64,000 nt of DNA from Inquilinus limosus. GTDB lineage: Bacteria > Pseudomonadota > Alphaproteobacteria > DSM-16000 > Inquilinaceae. This document shows, piece by piece, positions 16,354 through 25,375 of the stretch. The stretch spans positions 54,512-118,511 of the forward strand of contig NZ_NHON01000009.1 in NCBI RefSeq assembly GCF_002195995.1, given 5' to 3'. The notes under the pieces were generated by a model that worked only from the letters and a program-made list of their open reading frames with translations, did not search any database and had not been told where the DNA came from. A program made the position numbers and the translations under genes. Position 1 is the first letter of the stretch. Every line of letters begins with the position of its first letter.

Positions 16354-16605
16354 ATGCGAACGACCATCGGGAAATGGGGCAACGGCGCCGCCGTGCGCAT
16401 CCCTGTTGCGATCATGAAGAGCGCGAGGCTCTCAATCGGCCAGCCCGTGGATGTTTGCCATGAGGGCGGCCGCATCGTCATCGAACCGTTCCTACGCGAC
16501 GGCATCGGCTCTGCCGATCTCGATACCCTCCTGGCCGGTGTCACCGACGAGAACCGGCCCGATTTAGTCGACTTCGGCCGGCCTGTCGGCAAGGAAGCTT
16601 GGTAG
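16354..16605 (+). CDS. MazE/AbrB-like antitoxin, no toxin partner seen
   Basis: 83 residues with the swapped-hairpin AbrB fold: KWGNGAAVRIPVAIMKSARL followed by GQPVDVCHEGGRIVIEP. The C-terminal half (LDTLLAGVTDENRPDLVDFG) is the kind that binds MazF, as is the ending GKEAW, after which mazF usually begins at once. Here the downstream frame gives no MazF-like sequence (no GDIVWxDFDP), and the next gene is on the opposite strand. It is a single gene between convergent neighbours. It could be a decayed toxin-antitoxin pair or an antitoxin that serves a distant toxin. Confidence 0.8.
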   Translation: MRTTIGKWGNGAAVRIPVAIMKSARLSIGQPVDVCHEGGRIVIEPFLRDGIGSADLDTLLAGVTDENRPDLVDFGRPVGKEAW

Positions 16606-16628
16606 ACGGCGAGACCGGTCCCTCCCCG

Positions 16629-17528
16629 TCAGCCGAAGGTCGCGAACTCCTGCTCGCCGCGGGTGAAGCGGGCGAGCTTGGCGAAGAAGTCCTCGAGGAT
16701 CCAGCGCGTGTCGATCGAATGGTACAGCTTGATCGGCCGGTGCTGGCCGGTATGGATGTAGTGCATCTGCGGGCTGAACTCCGGCGCCGGCACCCATTCC
16801 GAGACGCCGCCATTCGGGTTGAGGATCACCGACAGGGCAGGCGTGTCGCCGAGCGAGCGATGCTCGATCGGGCCGGGATGGGCCCTCAGGTTCCACTCCA
16901 CCAGCTGGTCGACCAGGTACTTGCCGATCGGGCCCTTGTCGTAGACCCGCTCGTACAGCTCGGCATAGCCCACCGCCATCATCCGGTAGACGGTCATCGG
17001 GATCTGCCACAGCTGGACCTTCGACCGCATCACCACATTGGCGGCGGCAATGTCGTTGGACAGGTTGTATTCCCGGCCGCCGGTCGGCCACGGCCCGCCG
17101 CCGATCCAGACAACGACGACATTGCGCTCATTCAGCCGCGGCTCCATGAGCAGCGCCGAAGCCATGTCGGTGAGCGGCCCGAGGAAGGCGACATAGAGCG
17201 GACGCGGATCGTCCTTCATCGCCTCCTCGACGATGAGATGGGCGCCGGCGGAGGGCACCGGCGTCCGCTCGTCCGGCAGCGGCCCCTCGGCGCCGTCGGC
17301 CACCCGGACCCGGCCGGAGAGGTCCATCAGCTGCAGCAGCTTGACCACCTCGTCATGGCTGTCCTTGAGGCTGGTCTTCGACTTCACCGCGCCGAAATGC
17401 GCCGGGCTGATGCCGTGCAGGTCGAGGCTCGGCGTCAGCAGCGCATGGACGATGGTGTACTGGTCGTCCGCCTCGTTCTTGGCGTCGGTGTTGAGGATGA
17501 GGCGGGCTTTCTTCTCCGGGGGCAGCAC
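16629..17528 (-). CDS. Nucleoside-hydrolase-like protein
   Basis: 299 residues. The family breaks N-glycosidic bonds of nucleosides with a calcium ion bound by an N-terminal DTDxxxDD motif. Here that motif reads NTDAKNEADDQ at about residues 14-24, the form of a separate subgroup. GGGPWPTGGREYNLSNDIAAAN at about 144-165 corresponds to the second calcium and substrate region with NxxxD. The start is GTG with AGGGAA ahead. It is the last gene of the transporter operon 20635-16629, so it probably cleaves an imported glycoside. Confidence 0.82.
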   Translation of the reverse strand: MLPPEKKARLILNTDAKNEADDQYTIVHALLTPSLDLHGISPAHFGAVKSKTSLKDSHDEVVKLLQLMDLSGRVRVADGAEGPLPDERTPVPSAGAHLIVEEAMKDDPRPLYVAFLGPLTDMASALLMEPRLNERNVVVVWIGGGPWPTGGREYNLSNDIAAANVVMRSKVQLWQIPMTVYRMMAVGYAELYERVYDKGPIGKYLVDQLVEWNLRAHPGPIEHRSLGDTPALSVILNPNGGVSEWVPAPEFSPQMHYIHTGQHRPIKLYHSIDTRWILEDFFAKLARFTRGEQEFATFG

Positions 17529-17553
17529 GGTCGTTTCCCTTTCGCTGGCGCGC

Positions 17554-18423
17554 TCATTTCACCGCCCCGGCCATGCCGTGGACGAAGTAGCGCTGGAAGA
17601 ACAGGTAGAGCAGGAGCAGAGGCGCGATGGTGATCAGCTGGCCGGCCGCGAGCAGGTCGTAGGCGGTCGAGAACTCGGTGCTGAACTGCACCACCCCGAG
17701 CGGCAGGGTGCGCTGCGCCTCGGTGCGGATGAAGATCTGGGCCAGGATGAACTCGTTCCAGGTGGCGATGCCGTCGAGGATCAGCAGCGAGACCACGGCC
17801 GGGGTGGCCAGCGGCATCACCACCCGCCGGTACACGCCCCACCAGGAGCAGCCATCGATCCGCGCCGCCTCGATCATCTCGGCCGGGATCGAGCGGAAGA
17901 AGCCGCGCAGCACCAGGATGCCGAGCGGCAGGCCGAAGCCGAGATAGAGGAAGAACAGCCCCGGCAGGCTGTCGATCAGGTCGAGCCGCTGGTACAGCAG
18001 GGTCAGCGGCACCAGCGTCATCTGCATCGGCACGATCATGCCGAGCAGGAAGATGGTGAAGACCAAGCCGCCGCCGCGCATCTTCATCTTGGTCAGGGCG
18101 AAGGCGGCGAGCGAGCAGATGAAGACGCCGGCCGGCACCTTGAGCACGGTCAGCACCAGCGAATTCCAGAAATAGGTCTGGATGCCGATCGCCCAGGCCT
18201 TGGCGAAATTGCCGAACTCCAGCGACTGCGGCAGGGCAAAGGCGCCGTTCTGGGCAAAATCCCCGGCGCTCTTCAGCGCGGTGAACACCAGGATGATCAG
18301 AGGCGCGGTCCAGACCATGCCGCCGATGGCGAGCGCAGCGTAGAAGCCGAGCGACCCGAAGCGCAGGCGGAACGGGCGGGCGCGGGCCGCCGCGCCGGCG
18401 AGGGAAACCGCGGCGTCGGTCAT
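17554..18423 (-). CDS. Carbohydrate-type (CUT1) ABC transporter permease
   Basis: 289 residues and six expected membrane segments. The EAA loop that contacts the ATPase reads EAARIDGCSWWGVYRRVVMPLA at about residues 196-217. It resembles MalG/UgpE-type permeases. The start overlaps the stop of the partner permease as ATGA. With the other permease and the binding protein it would import a sugar, polyol or similar compound across the inner membrane. Confidence 0.9.
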   Translation of the reverse strand: MTDAAVSLAGAAARARPFRLRFGSLGFYAALAIGGMVWTAPLIILVFTALKSAGDFAQNGAFALPQSLEFGNFAKAWAIGIQTYFWNSLVLTVLKVPAGVFICSLAAFALTKMKMRGGGLVFTIFLLGMIVPMQMTLVPLTLLYQRLDLIDSLPGLFFLYLGFGLPLGILVLRGFFRSIPAEMIEAARIDGCSWWGVYRRVVMPLATPAVVSLLILDGIATWNEFILAQIFIRTEAQRTLPLGVVQFSTEFSTAYDLLAAGQLITIAPLLLLYLFFQRYFVHGMAGAVK

Positions 18424-19334
18424 CGGCTGCGCACCATGTGGCGGGTGTAGGGGACGGCGAAGACCAGGGTCAGCAGGAACAGGATCACGGCGATGGCGGT
18501 GCCGAGCCCGACATCGTTGTGGTTGTAGGTCAGGAAATACATCCAGCTGCCCAGCACCTGGGTGCGGTTGGCCGGGCCGCCATAGGTCATGACGTAGATG
18601 ATGTCGTAGACCTTCAGCGAGTTGATCGCGGTGATCGCGACCACGACCATGGTGGTCTCGCGCAGCAGTGGGAAGGTCACGTGCCAGAAGCGCTGGAACC
18701 GGCCGGCGCCGTCGATGCGGGCGGCGTCCAGCACCTCCTTGGAGATGGTCTGCAGCCCGGCCAGGAACAGCAGCATCGGCAGGCCGGCATTGTGCCAGGC
18801 GGCGGCGACGAAGACGGAGTAAAGCGAGATCTTCGGGTCGGACAGCCAGTTGCGCTCCAGGCCGGACAGGCCGAACACCTCCAGCATCTGGTTCACCAGG
18901 CCGAGGCTGGGGTGATACATCCAGCTCCAGATCAGCCCGACGATGCTCATCGACAGGATCGCCGGGAAGTAGAAGACGCTGCGGAAGAAGGCGCTGCCGC
19001 GGAACCGGCCCTCGAGCGCCAGCGCCAGGGCCAGGCCGATGCCGGTCGGCACCACCAGCGACAGCAGGCTCCAGATCACGTTGTTCTTGAGCGCGATCCA
19101 GAACACCCGGTTGCGGGTGAACAGCTCGACATAGTTGCCGAGCCCGACCCAGAGGCTGTCCGGCGACACGCCGTCCCAGCGGAACAGGCTGAGCCAGCTG
19201 GAATAGGCCATCGGATAGACCAGCACGATGGCGAAGATCAGCGCCGCCGGGGCCAGGAACAGCCAGGGCACCAGCACCTCGTCCTTGAGCTTGCGCGGCA
19301 GCCGCCGTCTCGTCTCCAGGCTGGTGTCGGCCAT
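18420..19334 (-). CDS. Carbohydrate-type (CUT1) ABC transporter permease
   Basis: 304 residues, MalF/UgpA type. The EAA loop is LDAARIDGAGRFQRFWHVTFP at about residues 207-227. I chose the ATG giving MADTSLE, 23 bases after the binding-protein stop. The operon order is binding protein, this permease, second permease, hydrolase; no ATPase gene follows. Confidence 0.9.
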   Translation of the reverse strand: MADTSLETRRRLPRKLKDEVLVPWLFLAPAALIFAIVLVYPMAYSSWLSLFRWDGVSPDSLWVGLGNYVELFTRNRVFWIALKNNVIWSLLSLVVPTGIGLALALALEGRFRGSAFFRSVFYFPAILSMSIVGLIWSWMYHPSLGLVNQMLEVFGLSGLERNWLSDPKISLYSVFVAAAWHNAGLPMLLFLAGLQTISKEVLDAARIDGAGRFQRFWHVTFPLLRETTMVVVAITAINSLKVYDIIYVMTYGGPANRTQVLGSWMYFLTYNHNDVGLGTAIAVILFLLTLVFAVPYTRHMVRSR

Positions 19335-19357
19335 GGCCGCGGACCTCCTGTCTCGGG

Positions 19358-20635
19358 TCAGTTGCTGGCGCGGCTCTTGCTGCGCTCGATCGCCTCCTGC
19401 ACCTGGGCCGCCGCCTCCTCCGGCGACATCAGGTCGAGCAGCACGGAGTCCTGCGCCTCGAAATAGGCGGCGACGACGTCCTGCGGCAGGCCCTGGTCGG
19501 TCAGCCGGTAGAAGCCGATCTCGCTTTGGGTCCATTGCGACCATTGCCGCTGGATCGGCAGGTCCTCGGCCGGCAGGATGCCCTTGGTCGCGCTCGGGAA
19601 ACCCACCGCCTGGGCCGTGACCGGCGCGATCTCCGGCCGCACGGCGTAGCTGGCGAACAGCAGCGCGGCCTTGCGCACGTCGTCGGACGCCTTGGCGTTG
19701 ACCTGGATCTGCGACGGCGACCCCGGCACCCGCTTCGGCGTCCGGTCGGTCGGCAGCGGGAAGGTGCCGTAATCCGCCGGCGACTTGCCCTCGCGGAGGA
19801 TGCGGGCGGTCTCCAGGCTCGGCGTGTCGAACACCATCGCCGCCTGGTCGTTGTAGAGCAGCGGCATGTTGGTGGCGGGGTCGACGGTCAGGAACCCGTC
19901 CGGGAAATAGCCCTTGTCCGCCCAGTCCTTCAGCTTGGCGAAGGACTGGGTGACCGGCTCGGACTCCCAGGACTCCGCCATGTCCAGCAGCGCGTCATGC
20001 CCCTCCGGCCCGGCATAATGCTCGAGGAAGAAGTCGAAGAAGCGCATCGTCATCCAGCTGAACTTGCCGCCGATCGAGAACGGCGTGACGCCGTTGGCCT
20101 TCAGCGTCTCGGCGACCTTCTCGAGATCGGCGAAGCTCTGCGGCGGCTGCAGCCCGTACTTGTCGAACAGTGCCTTCTTGTAGACGAAGCCGAAGGGCCC
20201 GATCTTGTTCGGGATGCCGTAGAGGTCGGCGCCGTCGCGGGTGATGTCGAGCGCCGCCGGCGTCACATTCGCCTCGACTCCCAGCGCCGCCAGCAGCTCC
20301 GGCGTCAGCTTCAGCGCATGGCCGGCCCGGTTGTAGGGCGAGGCCAGCGATCCGCCCCAGTTCCACCAGGCATCCGGCAGCTTGCCCGAGGACGCGCCGA
20401 CCCGCAGCGCCTGCTTCAGCTCGTCGGTGCCGAATTTGGTGAAGTGGACGGTGATCGTCGGATAGTCGGCCTGGAAGCGCTCGATCACCAGCGGCCAGTT
20501 GTGCGAGGCGAGGCCGAAGAACTCGATCGTGACCGGCTTGGCCGGCGCCTCCTGGCTCCAGGCGGGATCGGCAGCGAAAGCCATCGCCAGCATCGCTGCG
20601 CCCGCGACCATGGATCGACGCGTCAGAGCCTGCAT
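19358..20635 (-). CDS. Extracellular solute-binding protein of an ABC transporter
   Basis: 425 residues, cluster B/CUT1 type. The N-terminus (LTRRSMVAGAAMLAMAFA then AWSQ) is a signal peptide with a twin-arginine-like start and a likely cut after AWS. KPVTIEFFGLASHNWPLVIERFQADYP opens the mature fold, and PLLYNDQAAMVFDTPS is the hinge region. The ligand cannot be read; pairing with a nucleoside-hydrolase-like enzyme hints at a nucleoside or N-glycoside. A strong GGAGGG lies before the ATG. It is the first gene of the operon. Confidence 0.9.
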   Translation of the reverse strand: MQALTRRSMVAGAAMLAMAFAADPAWSQEAPAKPVTIEFFGLASHNWPLVIERFQADYPTITVHFTKFGTDELKQALRVGASSGKLPDAWWNWGGSLASPYNRAGHALKLTPELLAALGVEANVTPAALDITRDGADLYGIPNKIGPFGFVYKKALFDKYGLQPPQSFADLEKVAETLKANGVTPFSIGGKFSWMTMRFFDFFLEHYAGPEGHDALLDMAESWESEPVTQSFAKLKDWADKGYFPDGFLTVDPATNMPLLYNDQAAMVFDTPSLETARILREGKSPADYGTFPLPTDRTPKRVPGSPSQIQVNAKASDDVRKAALLFASYAVRPEIAPVTAQAVGFPSATKGILPAEDLPIQRQWSQWTQSEIGFYRLTDQGLPQDVVAAYFEAQDSVLLDLMSPEEAAAQVQEAIERSKSRASN

Positions 20636-20709
20636 GTCGCCCTCCCCCGGCGATGGAGACGTTGTCGTCGTCTGTGTCCGGCGGTTCGGCCCGCCTGTTG
20701 GTTACCGGC

Positions 20710-20741
20710 ATTATGGTGTGCTGGTATGATGAGTCAACCAG
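20710..20741 (-). promoter_or_regulatory. Promoter and operator-like palindrome of the transporter operon
   Basis: Read on the minus strand, TTGACT and CATAAT stand 16 bases apart, a close match to sigma-70 boxes. An imperfect 21-base palindrome at 20721-20741 (CTGGT at one end, ACCAG at the other) covers the -35 box, where a repressor would block polymerase. No regulator gene lies beside the operon. Confidence 0.55.
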
Positions 20742-20765
20742 CAAAGTCGAACAGGGCAGGCACAA

Positions 20766-20797
20766 GGAAAAAGCCCCGCGGCGGGTGCCGGCGGGGC
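20766..20797 (-). terminator. Rho-independent terminator of the VOC gene
   Basis: On the minus strand GCCCCGC pairs with GCGGGGC and is followed by TTTTTCC. It lies 36 bases after the stop of the VOC-family gene and separates it from the transporter operon downstream. Confidence 0.8.
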
Positions 20798-20832
20798 CTG
20801 GATAGCGACAGGTTCGAACAGACGGCTGCGGA

Positions 20833-21210
20833 TCAGATCGGCTGGCCGACATCGATGCGGTTGCCGTCCGGATCCTCGAAGACGAAAGCGCGGAGGCCAT
20901 AATCCTTGTCGCGGAGGCCCTTGACGATGCGCAGCCCGTGCGCCTGGCAGATCCGATGCAGCGCGTCGGCGTCCTCGACCATCAGATGCGCCACGTTGAA
21001 CGGCGCCGCCCTGTGGTTGGGCTGCAGCGTCAGATGCAGCTCCGCCCCGTCGCGCTTCAGGATCATGAAGCCGACCGGGTCGCCGTTCTGGAAGGTTTTC
21101 CGGAAGCCCAGAACGGAGGTGTAGAAGGCCTCCGCCCGCGGCATGTCGCGGACCGGGAGCATGGCGGCGATCCGCCCGAAACGGATGCCGTGATCAGTGT
21201 CGTCACTCAT
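20833..21210 (-). CDS. VOC-family (glyoxalase/bleomycin-resistance type) protein
   Basis: 125 residues, one vicinal-oxygen-chelate fold of two beta-alpha-beta units. MLPVRDMPRAEAFYTSVLGF is the first unit, HLMVEDADALHRICQAHGL the second, and FVFEDPDGNRIDVGQP the conserved end with the metal-binding glutamate or aspartate region. Possible roles are fosfomycin/bleomycin-type resistance or a small-molecule isomerase or dioxygenase; nothing nearby decides. I took the ATG giving MSDDTD; longer starts would add a low-complexity stretch. It has its own terminator. Confidence 0.8.
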   Translation of the reverse strand: MSDDTDHGIRFGRIAAMLPVRDMPRAEAFYTSVLGFRKTFQNGDPVGFMILKRDGAELHLTLQPNHRAAPFNVAHLMVEDADALHRICQAHGLRIVKGLRDKDYGLRAFVFEDPDGNRIDVGQPI

Positions 21211-21412
21211 AATGCAAACTCGGTGGGAGCGGCAGCGGCGACGACCCGGACGGTGCCGGCCGGTCACATGCCCTCCGGTGCGGTCGGAGGACGGTGCCCC
21301 CGGCTCCGTTCGTTGTATCGGGCCGTCGCGATGGTGGGCAAGATCGATCGCGGTCCATCGACAAGTGTCGGCCCCGCCGACAGAGAGCCGAACCAGATGC
21401 GACAGGCGCCGG

Positions 21413-21892
21413 TCAGCCTTCCGATTCAAGCTGAAATGTGAAGTTCACTCGGAGGAAAGGCTGCCAGTCTGGCACCACCTCCTCAGCCAATTTGGCTTCG
21501 GCGATTTGGTCGCGAGCCATAGCCACTGATCGCCCGACGAGCTCGGCCCACGGCTCCGACTCCCTCCGACCGCTGACCAGACCTCCCCCGATGACGGCCG
21601 GAACAGACGTCGTGATCACCGGAATCAGCCCGCACCACTGGCCGATCTCGAAAACGGGAGATCCGCTCGAGAGATCCGCATCATGATCAACGATCCAAAC
21701 CTCCCAGCCCAGGATGACTGCATCCCCCTGCTCGCAGGCGATGAAGAATGTCTCGATATCCTGCAAATGAATGCCAAGTTCGCCGTTCCTGGCGACGAAT
21801 GTTCTCGGGCGTATTTGGGAGGGTAGTGAAATTGCCACGATGGAAATCCCTATTGCAAAGACATCGGGTGGTTCCGCAATCCGCGAACACAA
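21413..21892 (-). CDS. Hypothetical protein directly after dnaE
   Basis: A 159-codon frame that starts (TTG) 9 bases after the dnaE stop on the same strand. A GTG further in is an alternative start. I do not recognise a family. The protein is rich in tryptophan and acidic residues (GWEVWIVDHDADL, PWAELVGR, VPDWQPFL), and its composition looks like a genuine cytoplasmic protein rather than a shadow frame. Base composition is less GC-rich than dnaE. Small proteins of this look are often immunity proteins, but I cannot show that. The 200 bases between it and the VOC gene hold nothing that I recognise. Confidence 0.5.
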   Translation of the reverse strand: MCSRIAEPPDVFAIGISIVAISLPSQIRPRTFVARNGELGIHLQDIETFFIACEQGDAVILGWEVWIVDHDADLSSGSPVFEIGQWCGLIPVITTSVPAVIGGGLVSGRRESEPWAELVGRSVAMARDQIAEAKLAEEVVPDWQPFLRVNFTFQLESEG

Positions 21893-21901
21893 TCAGCTCT
21901 C

Positions 21902-24900
21902 TCAGAACTCCTCGACGCTGAGCACGCCGGGCACCGATTTCAGCGCCGCCTTGGCCTTGCCGCCGACCGCATAGCCGCCGGGCAGCTCGATCTCCACCTC
22001 CTCGGTCGGCGACAGCAGCAGCTGCAGGTTGACCTTGCAGCGCCCCTGCCCTTCGCGGTCCAGCAGCCCGTGCAGCGGCTGGATCGCCTGCACCCCGTCG
22101 ACATAGATCACGAACCGGGCGGCGCTCTTCGCCAGGGCCTGGTCGATCGGCTCCACCGACAGCGCGGTCAGCCGCAGCTCCTCGCCGCGGCTCTGGATCT
22201 CCACCGCCATGGCCAAAGCGGCGCCGACCTCGAGCAGCTGCCGGGCCGTGGCCAGCGTCTCGGCGAAGAAGGTCACCTCGAACACGCCGCTGGCGTCGGA
22301 GAAGGTGCCGAAGCACATCCGGTTGCCGGTCTTGGTCGTCATCTCGCGCTTGGCCATCAGGATGCCGGCGAGGCGGAGCTGGGTGTGGCCGAGCCGCATC
22401 TTCTGGCCGATCTCGGCCGAGCGCACCGAGCCCAGGCGCTTGGTGTTATAGGTGTCGAGCGGATGGGCGGAGAGGTAGAAGCCGACCGCGTCGAACTCCT
22501 GCCGCAGCCGCTCCATCGAATCCCAGTCCGGGATGCTGGGCAGCGGCGGCGCGCTGAGGCCGCCACCGGCCGGGCCGCCAAACAGGCCGATCTGGCCGCT
22601 GTCGCGCTCCGCCGCCACGGTGTGGGCGTAGCGCAGCAGCGTCTCGAACGAGGCGACGACGCGGGCGCGGTTCTTGTCGATCGAATCGAAGGCGCCGGCG
22701 CGGGCCAGGTTCTCCAGCTGCCGCTTGTTCAGCAGCTTGAGGTCGAGCCGCCGGGCCAGGTCGAACAGGTCTCTAAAAGGCCCGCCGCGCTCGCGTTCCT
22801 GCACGAGGCTGCGCATCGCTTCCGGCCCGACGCCCTTGATCGCGCCGAGGGCGTAGCGGATGGCCTTGGCGCCGTCGGGCAGCGTCTCGACCGCGAACAC
22901 CGCGTCGGACTTGTTGATATCGGGGATCAGCAGCTTGATCTTGAGGCGCGTCAGCTCCTGCCGGAAGACGTTCAGCTTGTCGGTGTTACCGAGGTCGAGC
23001 GTCATCGACGCGGCCAGGAACTCGACCGGATGGTTGGCCTTCAGATAGGCGGTCTGGTAGGCGACGATGGCGTAGGCGGCGGCGTGCGACTTGTTGAAGC
23101 CGTAGCCGGCGAACTTCTCGACCTGGTCGAAGATGCTGGACGCCTGGCCGGCCGGCACGCCGCGGGCGACCGCGCCCTCGACGAAGGTCAGCTTCTGGGC
23201 GTCCATCTCCGCCTTGATCTTCTTGCCCATGGCGCGGCGCAGAAGATCGGCGCCGCCGAGCGAATAGCCCGCCAGCGTCTGGGCCACCTGCATCACCTGC
23301 TCCTGGTAGACCATGATGCCGTAGGTCTCTTCCAGGATCGGCTGCAGCGACGGGTGCAGGTAGTCCGGCGCCTTGGTGCCGTTCTTGACCTCGATGAAGG
23401 TCGGGATGTTGTCCATCGGGCCCGGGCGGTACAGCGCCACCAGCGCGATGATGTCGCCGATCCGGTTCGGCTTCATCCGGCGCAGCACGTCGCGCATGCC
23501 GGAACTTTCCAGCTGGAACACCCCGGTCGCCTCGGCCCGCCCCAGCATGGCGTAGGTCGGCCCGTCGTCGAGCGGGATATGCGCCAGGTCGATCTCGACC
23601 CCGCTGGCCTTGATCAGGTTCTCGGCCACGCGCAGCACGGTCAGCGTCTTCAGGCCGAGGAAGTCGAACTTCACCAGCCCGGCCTGCTCGACATACTTCA
23701 TGTTGAACTGGGTGGCCGGGATCGGCGAGCGCGGGTCCCGGTACAGCGCCACCAGCTCGTGCAGCGGCCGGTCGCCGATCACCACGCCGGCGGCATGGGT
23801 CGAGGCGTGGCGGTACAGCCCCTCCAGCTTCATCGCCAAGTCGATCAGGTGGCGCACCCGCTCGTCGTTGTCGCGCTCCTGCTGCAGCGCCGGCTCGCCG
23901 TCGATCGCCTGGGCCAGGGTGACCGGGTTGGCCGGGTTGTTCGGCACCAGCTTGCAGATGCGGTCGACCTGGCCATAGGGCATCTGCAGCACGCGGCCGA
24001 CGTCGCGCAGCACGGCGCGGGCCTGCAGCTTACCGAAGGTGATGATCTGCGCCACCCGGTCATGCCCGTATTTGTCGCGGACATAGGTGATCACCTCGTC
24101 GCGCCGGTCCTGGCAGAAATCGATGTCGAAGTCCGGCATCGACACGCGCTCGGGGTTCAGGAACCGCTCGAACAGCAGGCCGAAGCGCAGCGGGTCGAGG
24201 TCGGTGATGGTCAGCACCCAGGCGACGACCGAACCGGCCCCGGAGCCGCGGCCCGGCCCGACCGGGATGTCGTTCGCCTTGGACCATTTGATGAAGTCCG
24301 AGACGATCAGGAAGTAGCCGGGGAAGCCCATCTTCTCGATGACGTCGAGCTCGTAGGCCAGCCGGGCGGTGTAGGTCTCCCGCACCTTCTCACGCTCGGC
24401 CTGGTCCATCTCGGGCGTGTAGACATGCGCCTCCAGCCGGGCGGTCAGGCCCTGATGCGCCTGGGCGCGCAGCTCCTCCGCCTCGGTCCGGCCGGCCTCG
24501 CTCGGGAAGGTCGGCAGGATCGGCGCCCGCTTCTTCGGCATCACCGCGCAGCGCCGGGCGATCACCAGGGTATTGTCCACCGCCTCCGGCAGGTCGGCGA
24601 AGAGCTGCCGCATCTCCTCGGCCGGGCGGAAGCGGTGGTCGCGCGTCACCCGGCGGCGGTTGGCCTCGACCACATAGGCGCCGTCGGCGATGCACAGCAG
24701 CGCGTCATGCGCCTCGTACATGTCCTCGGTGGTGAAGAAGCAGTCGTTGGTGGCGACCAGCGGCACGTCCTCGGCATAGGCCAGGTCGATCAGCTCGGCC
24801 TCGATCCGGTTCTCCTCCTCCAGCCCGTGCCGCATCAGCTCGACATAGAGCCGGCCGGGGAACAGGGTTTTCAGATAGCGCAGCGTCGCCAGGGCCCGCT

Positions 24901-25375
24901 CGGGATGCTCGGCCAGCAGCAGCCGGCCCACCGGCCCCTTCGGCCCGCCGGTCAGGGCGATGACGCCGTCCGTATGCCCTGCCAGGTCTTCCAGCGCCAG
25001 CTGCGGCGCCAGCCCGCCCTCGGTCTCCAGATAGGCGCGGCTGGTCAGCGCCATCAGGTTCTCATAGCCGCGCTCGTCCTGCGCCAGCAGCACCAGGCAG
25101 TCCGGCTCGGCGATCGCCGGGCCGCCGACCCGCGCCCCGGTCTCAATCTCGGTGCGGGTGATGGCCAGGACGGTGCCGATGATCGGCTGGATGCCGTAAT
25201 CCTTGGCCGCCAGGGCGAATTCCAGCGCGCCGAACAGGTTGCCGGTGTCGGTGACCGCCACGGCCGGCATCTGCATCTTCTTGCAGATGCCGATCAGCTC
25301 CTTGGTCTTGATCGCCCCTTCCGAGAGGGAATAGGCGCTGTGCACGCGCAGATGGACGAAATCGGCGTGTGTCAT
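21902..25375 (-). CDS. dnaE: DNA polymerase III subunit alpha
   Basis: The replicative polymerase subunit, 1157 residues. An N-terminal PHP domain opens with HLRVHSAYSLSEGAI. The catalytic palm aspartates lie in PDFDIDFCQDRR at about residue 410, and GPGRGSGAGSVVAW at about 370 is a conserved nucleotide-binding loop. A helix-hairpin-helix region follows near LGAIKGVGPEAMRSLV, and the C-terminal OB-fold near RLAGILMAKREMTTKTGNRM. Length and order are those of DnaE1 polymerases. It is separated from lolE by a toxin-antitoxin pair. Confidence 0.97.
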   Translation of the reverse strand: MTHADFVHLRVHSAYSLSEGAIKTKELIGICKKMQMPAVAVTDTGNLFGALEFALAAKDYGIQPIIGTVLAITRTEIETGARVGGPAIAEPDCLVLLAQDERGYENLMALTSRAYLETEGGLAPQLALEDLAGHTDGVIALTGGPKGPVGRLLLAEHPERALATLRYLKTLFPGRLYVELMRHGLEEENRIEAELIDLAYAEDVPLVATNDCFFTTEDMYEAHDALLCIADGAYVVEANRRRVTRDHRFRPAEEMRQLFADLPEAVDNTLVIARRCAVMPKKRAPILPTFPSEAGRTEAEELRAQAHQGLTARLEAHVYTPEMDQAEREKVRETYTARLAYELDVIEKMGFPGYFLIVSDFIKWSKANDIPVGPGRGSGAGSVVAWVLTITDLDPLRFGLLFERFLNPERVSMPDFDIDFCQDRRDEVITYVRDKYGHDRVAQIITFGKLQARAVLRDVGRVLQMPYGQVDRICKLVPNNPANPVTLAQAIDGEPALQQERDNDERVRHLIDLAMKLEGLYRHASTHAAGVVIGDRPLHELVALYRDPRSPIPATQFNMKYVEQAGLVKFDFLGLKTLTVLRVAENLIKASGVEIDLAHIPLDDGPTYAMLGRAEATGVFQLESSGMRDVLRRMKPNRIGDIIALVALYRPGPMDNIPTFIEVKNGTKAPDYLHPSLQPILEETYGIMVYQEQVMQVAQTLAGYSLGGADLLRRAMGKKIKAEMDAQKLTFVEGAVARGVPAGQASSIFDQVEKFAGYGFNKSHAAAYAIVAYQTAYLKANHPVEFLAASMTLDLGNTDKLNVFRQELTRLKIKLLIPDINKSDAVFAVETLPDGAKAIRYALGAIKGVGPEAMRSLVQERERGGPFRDLFDLARRLDLKLLNKRQLENLARAGAFDSIDKNRARVVASFETLLRYAHTVAAERDSGQIGLFGGPAGGGLSAPPLPSIPDWDSMERLRQEFDAVGFYLSAHPLDTYNTKRLGSVRSAEIGQKMRLGHTQLRLAGILMAKREMTTKTGNRMCFGTFSDASGVFEVTFFAETLATARQLLEVGAALAMAVEIQSRGEELRLTALSVEPIDQALAKSAARFVIYVDGVQAIQPLHGLLDREGQGRCKVNLQLLLSPTEEVEIELPGGYAVGGKAKAALKSVPGVLSVEEF

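Noticed and set aside
16606..16640. Start of a mazF gene after the mazE-like gene
   Set aside because: A TTG-initiated frame exists but its translation lacks every MazF feature and lies opposite the nucleoside-hydrolase gene.
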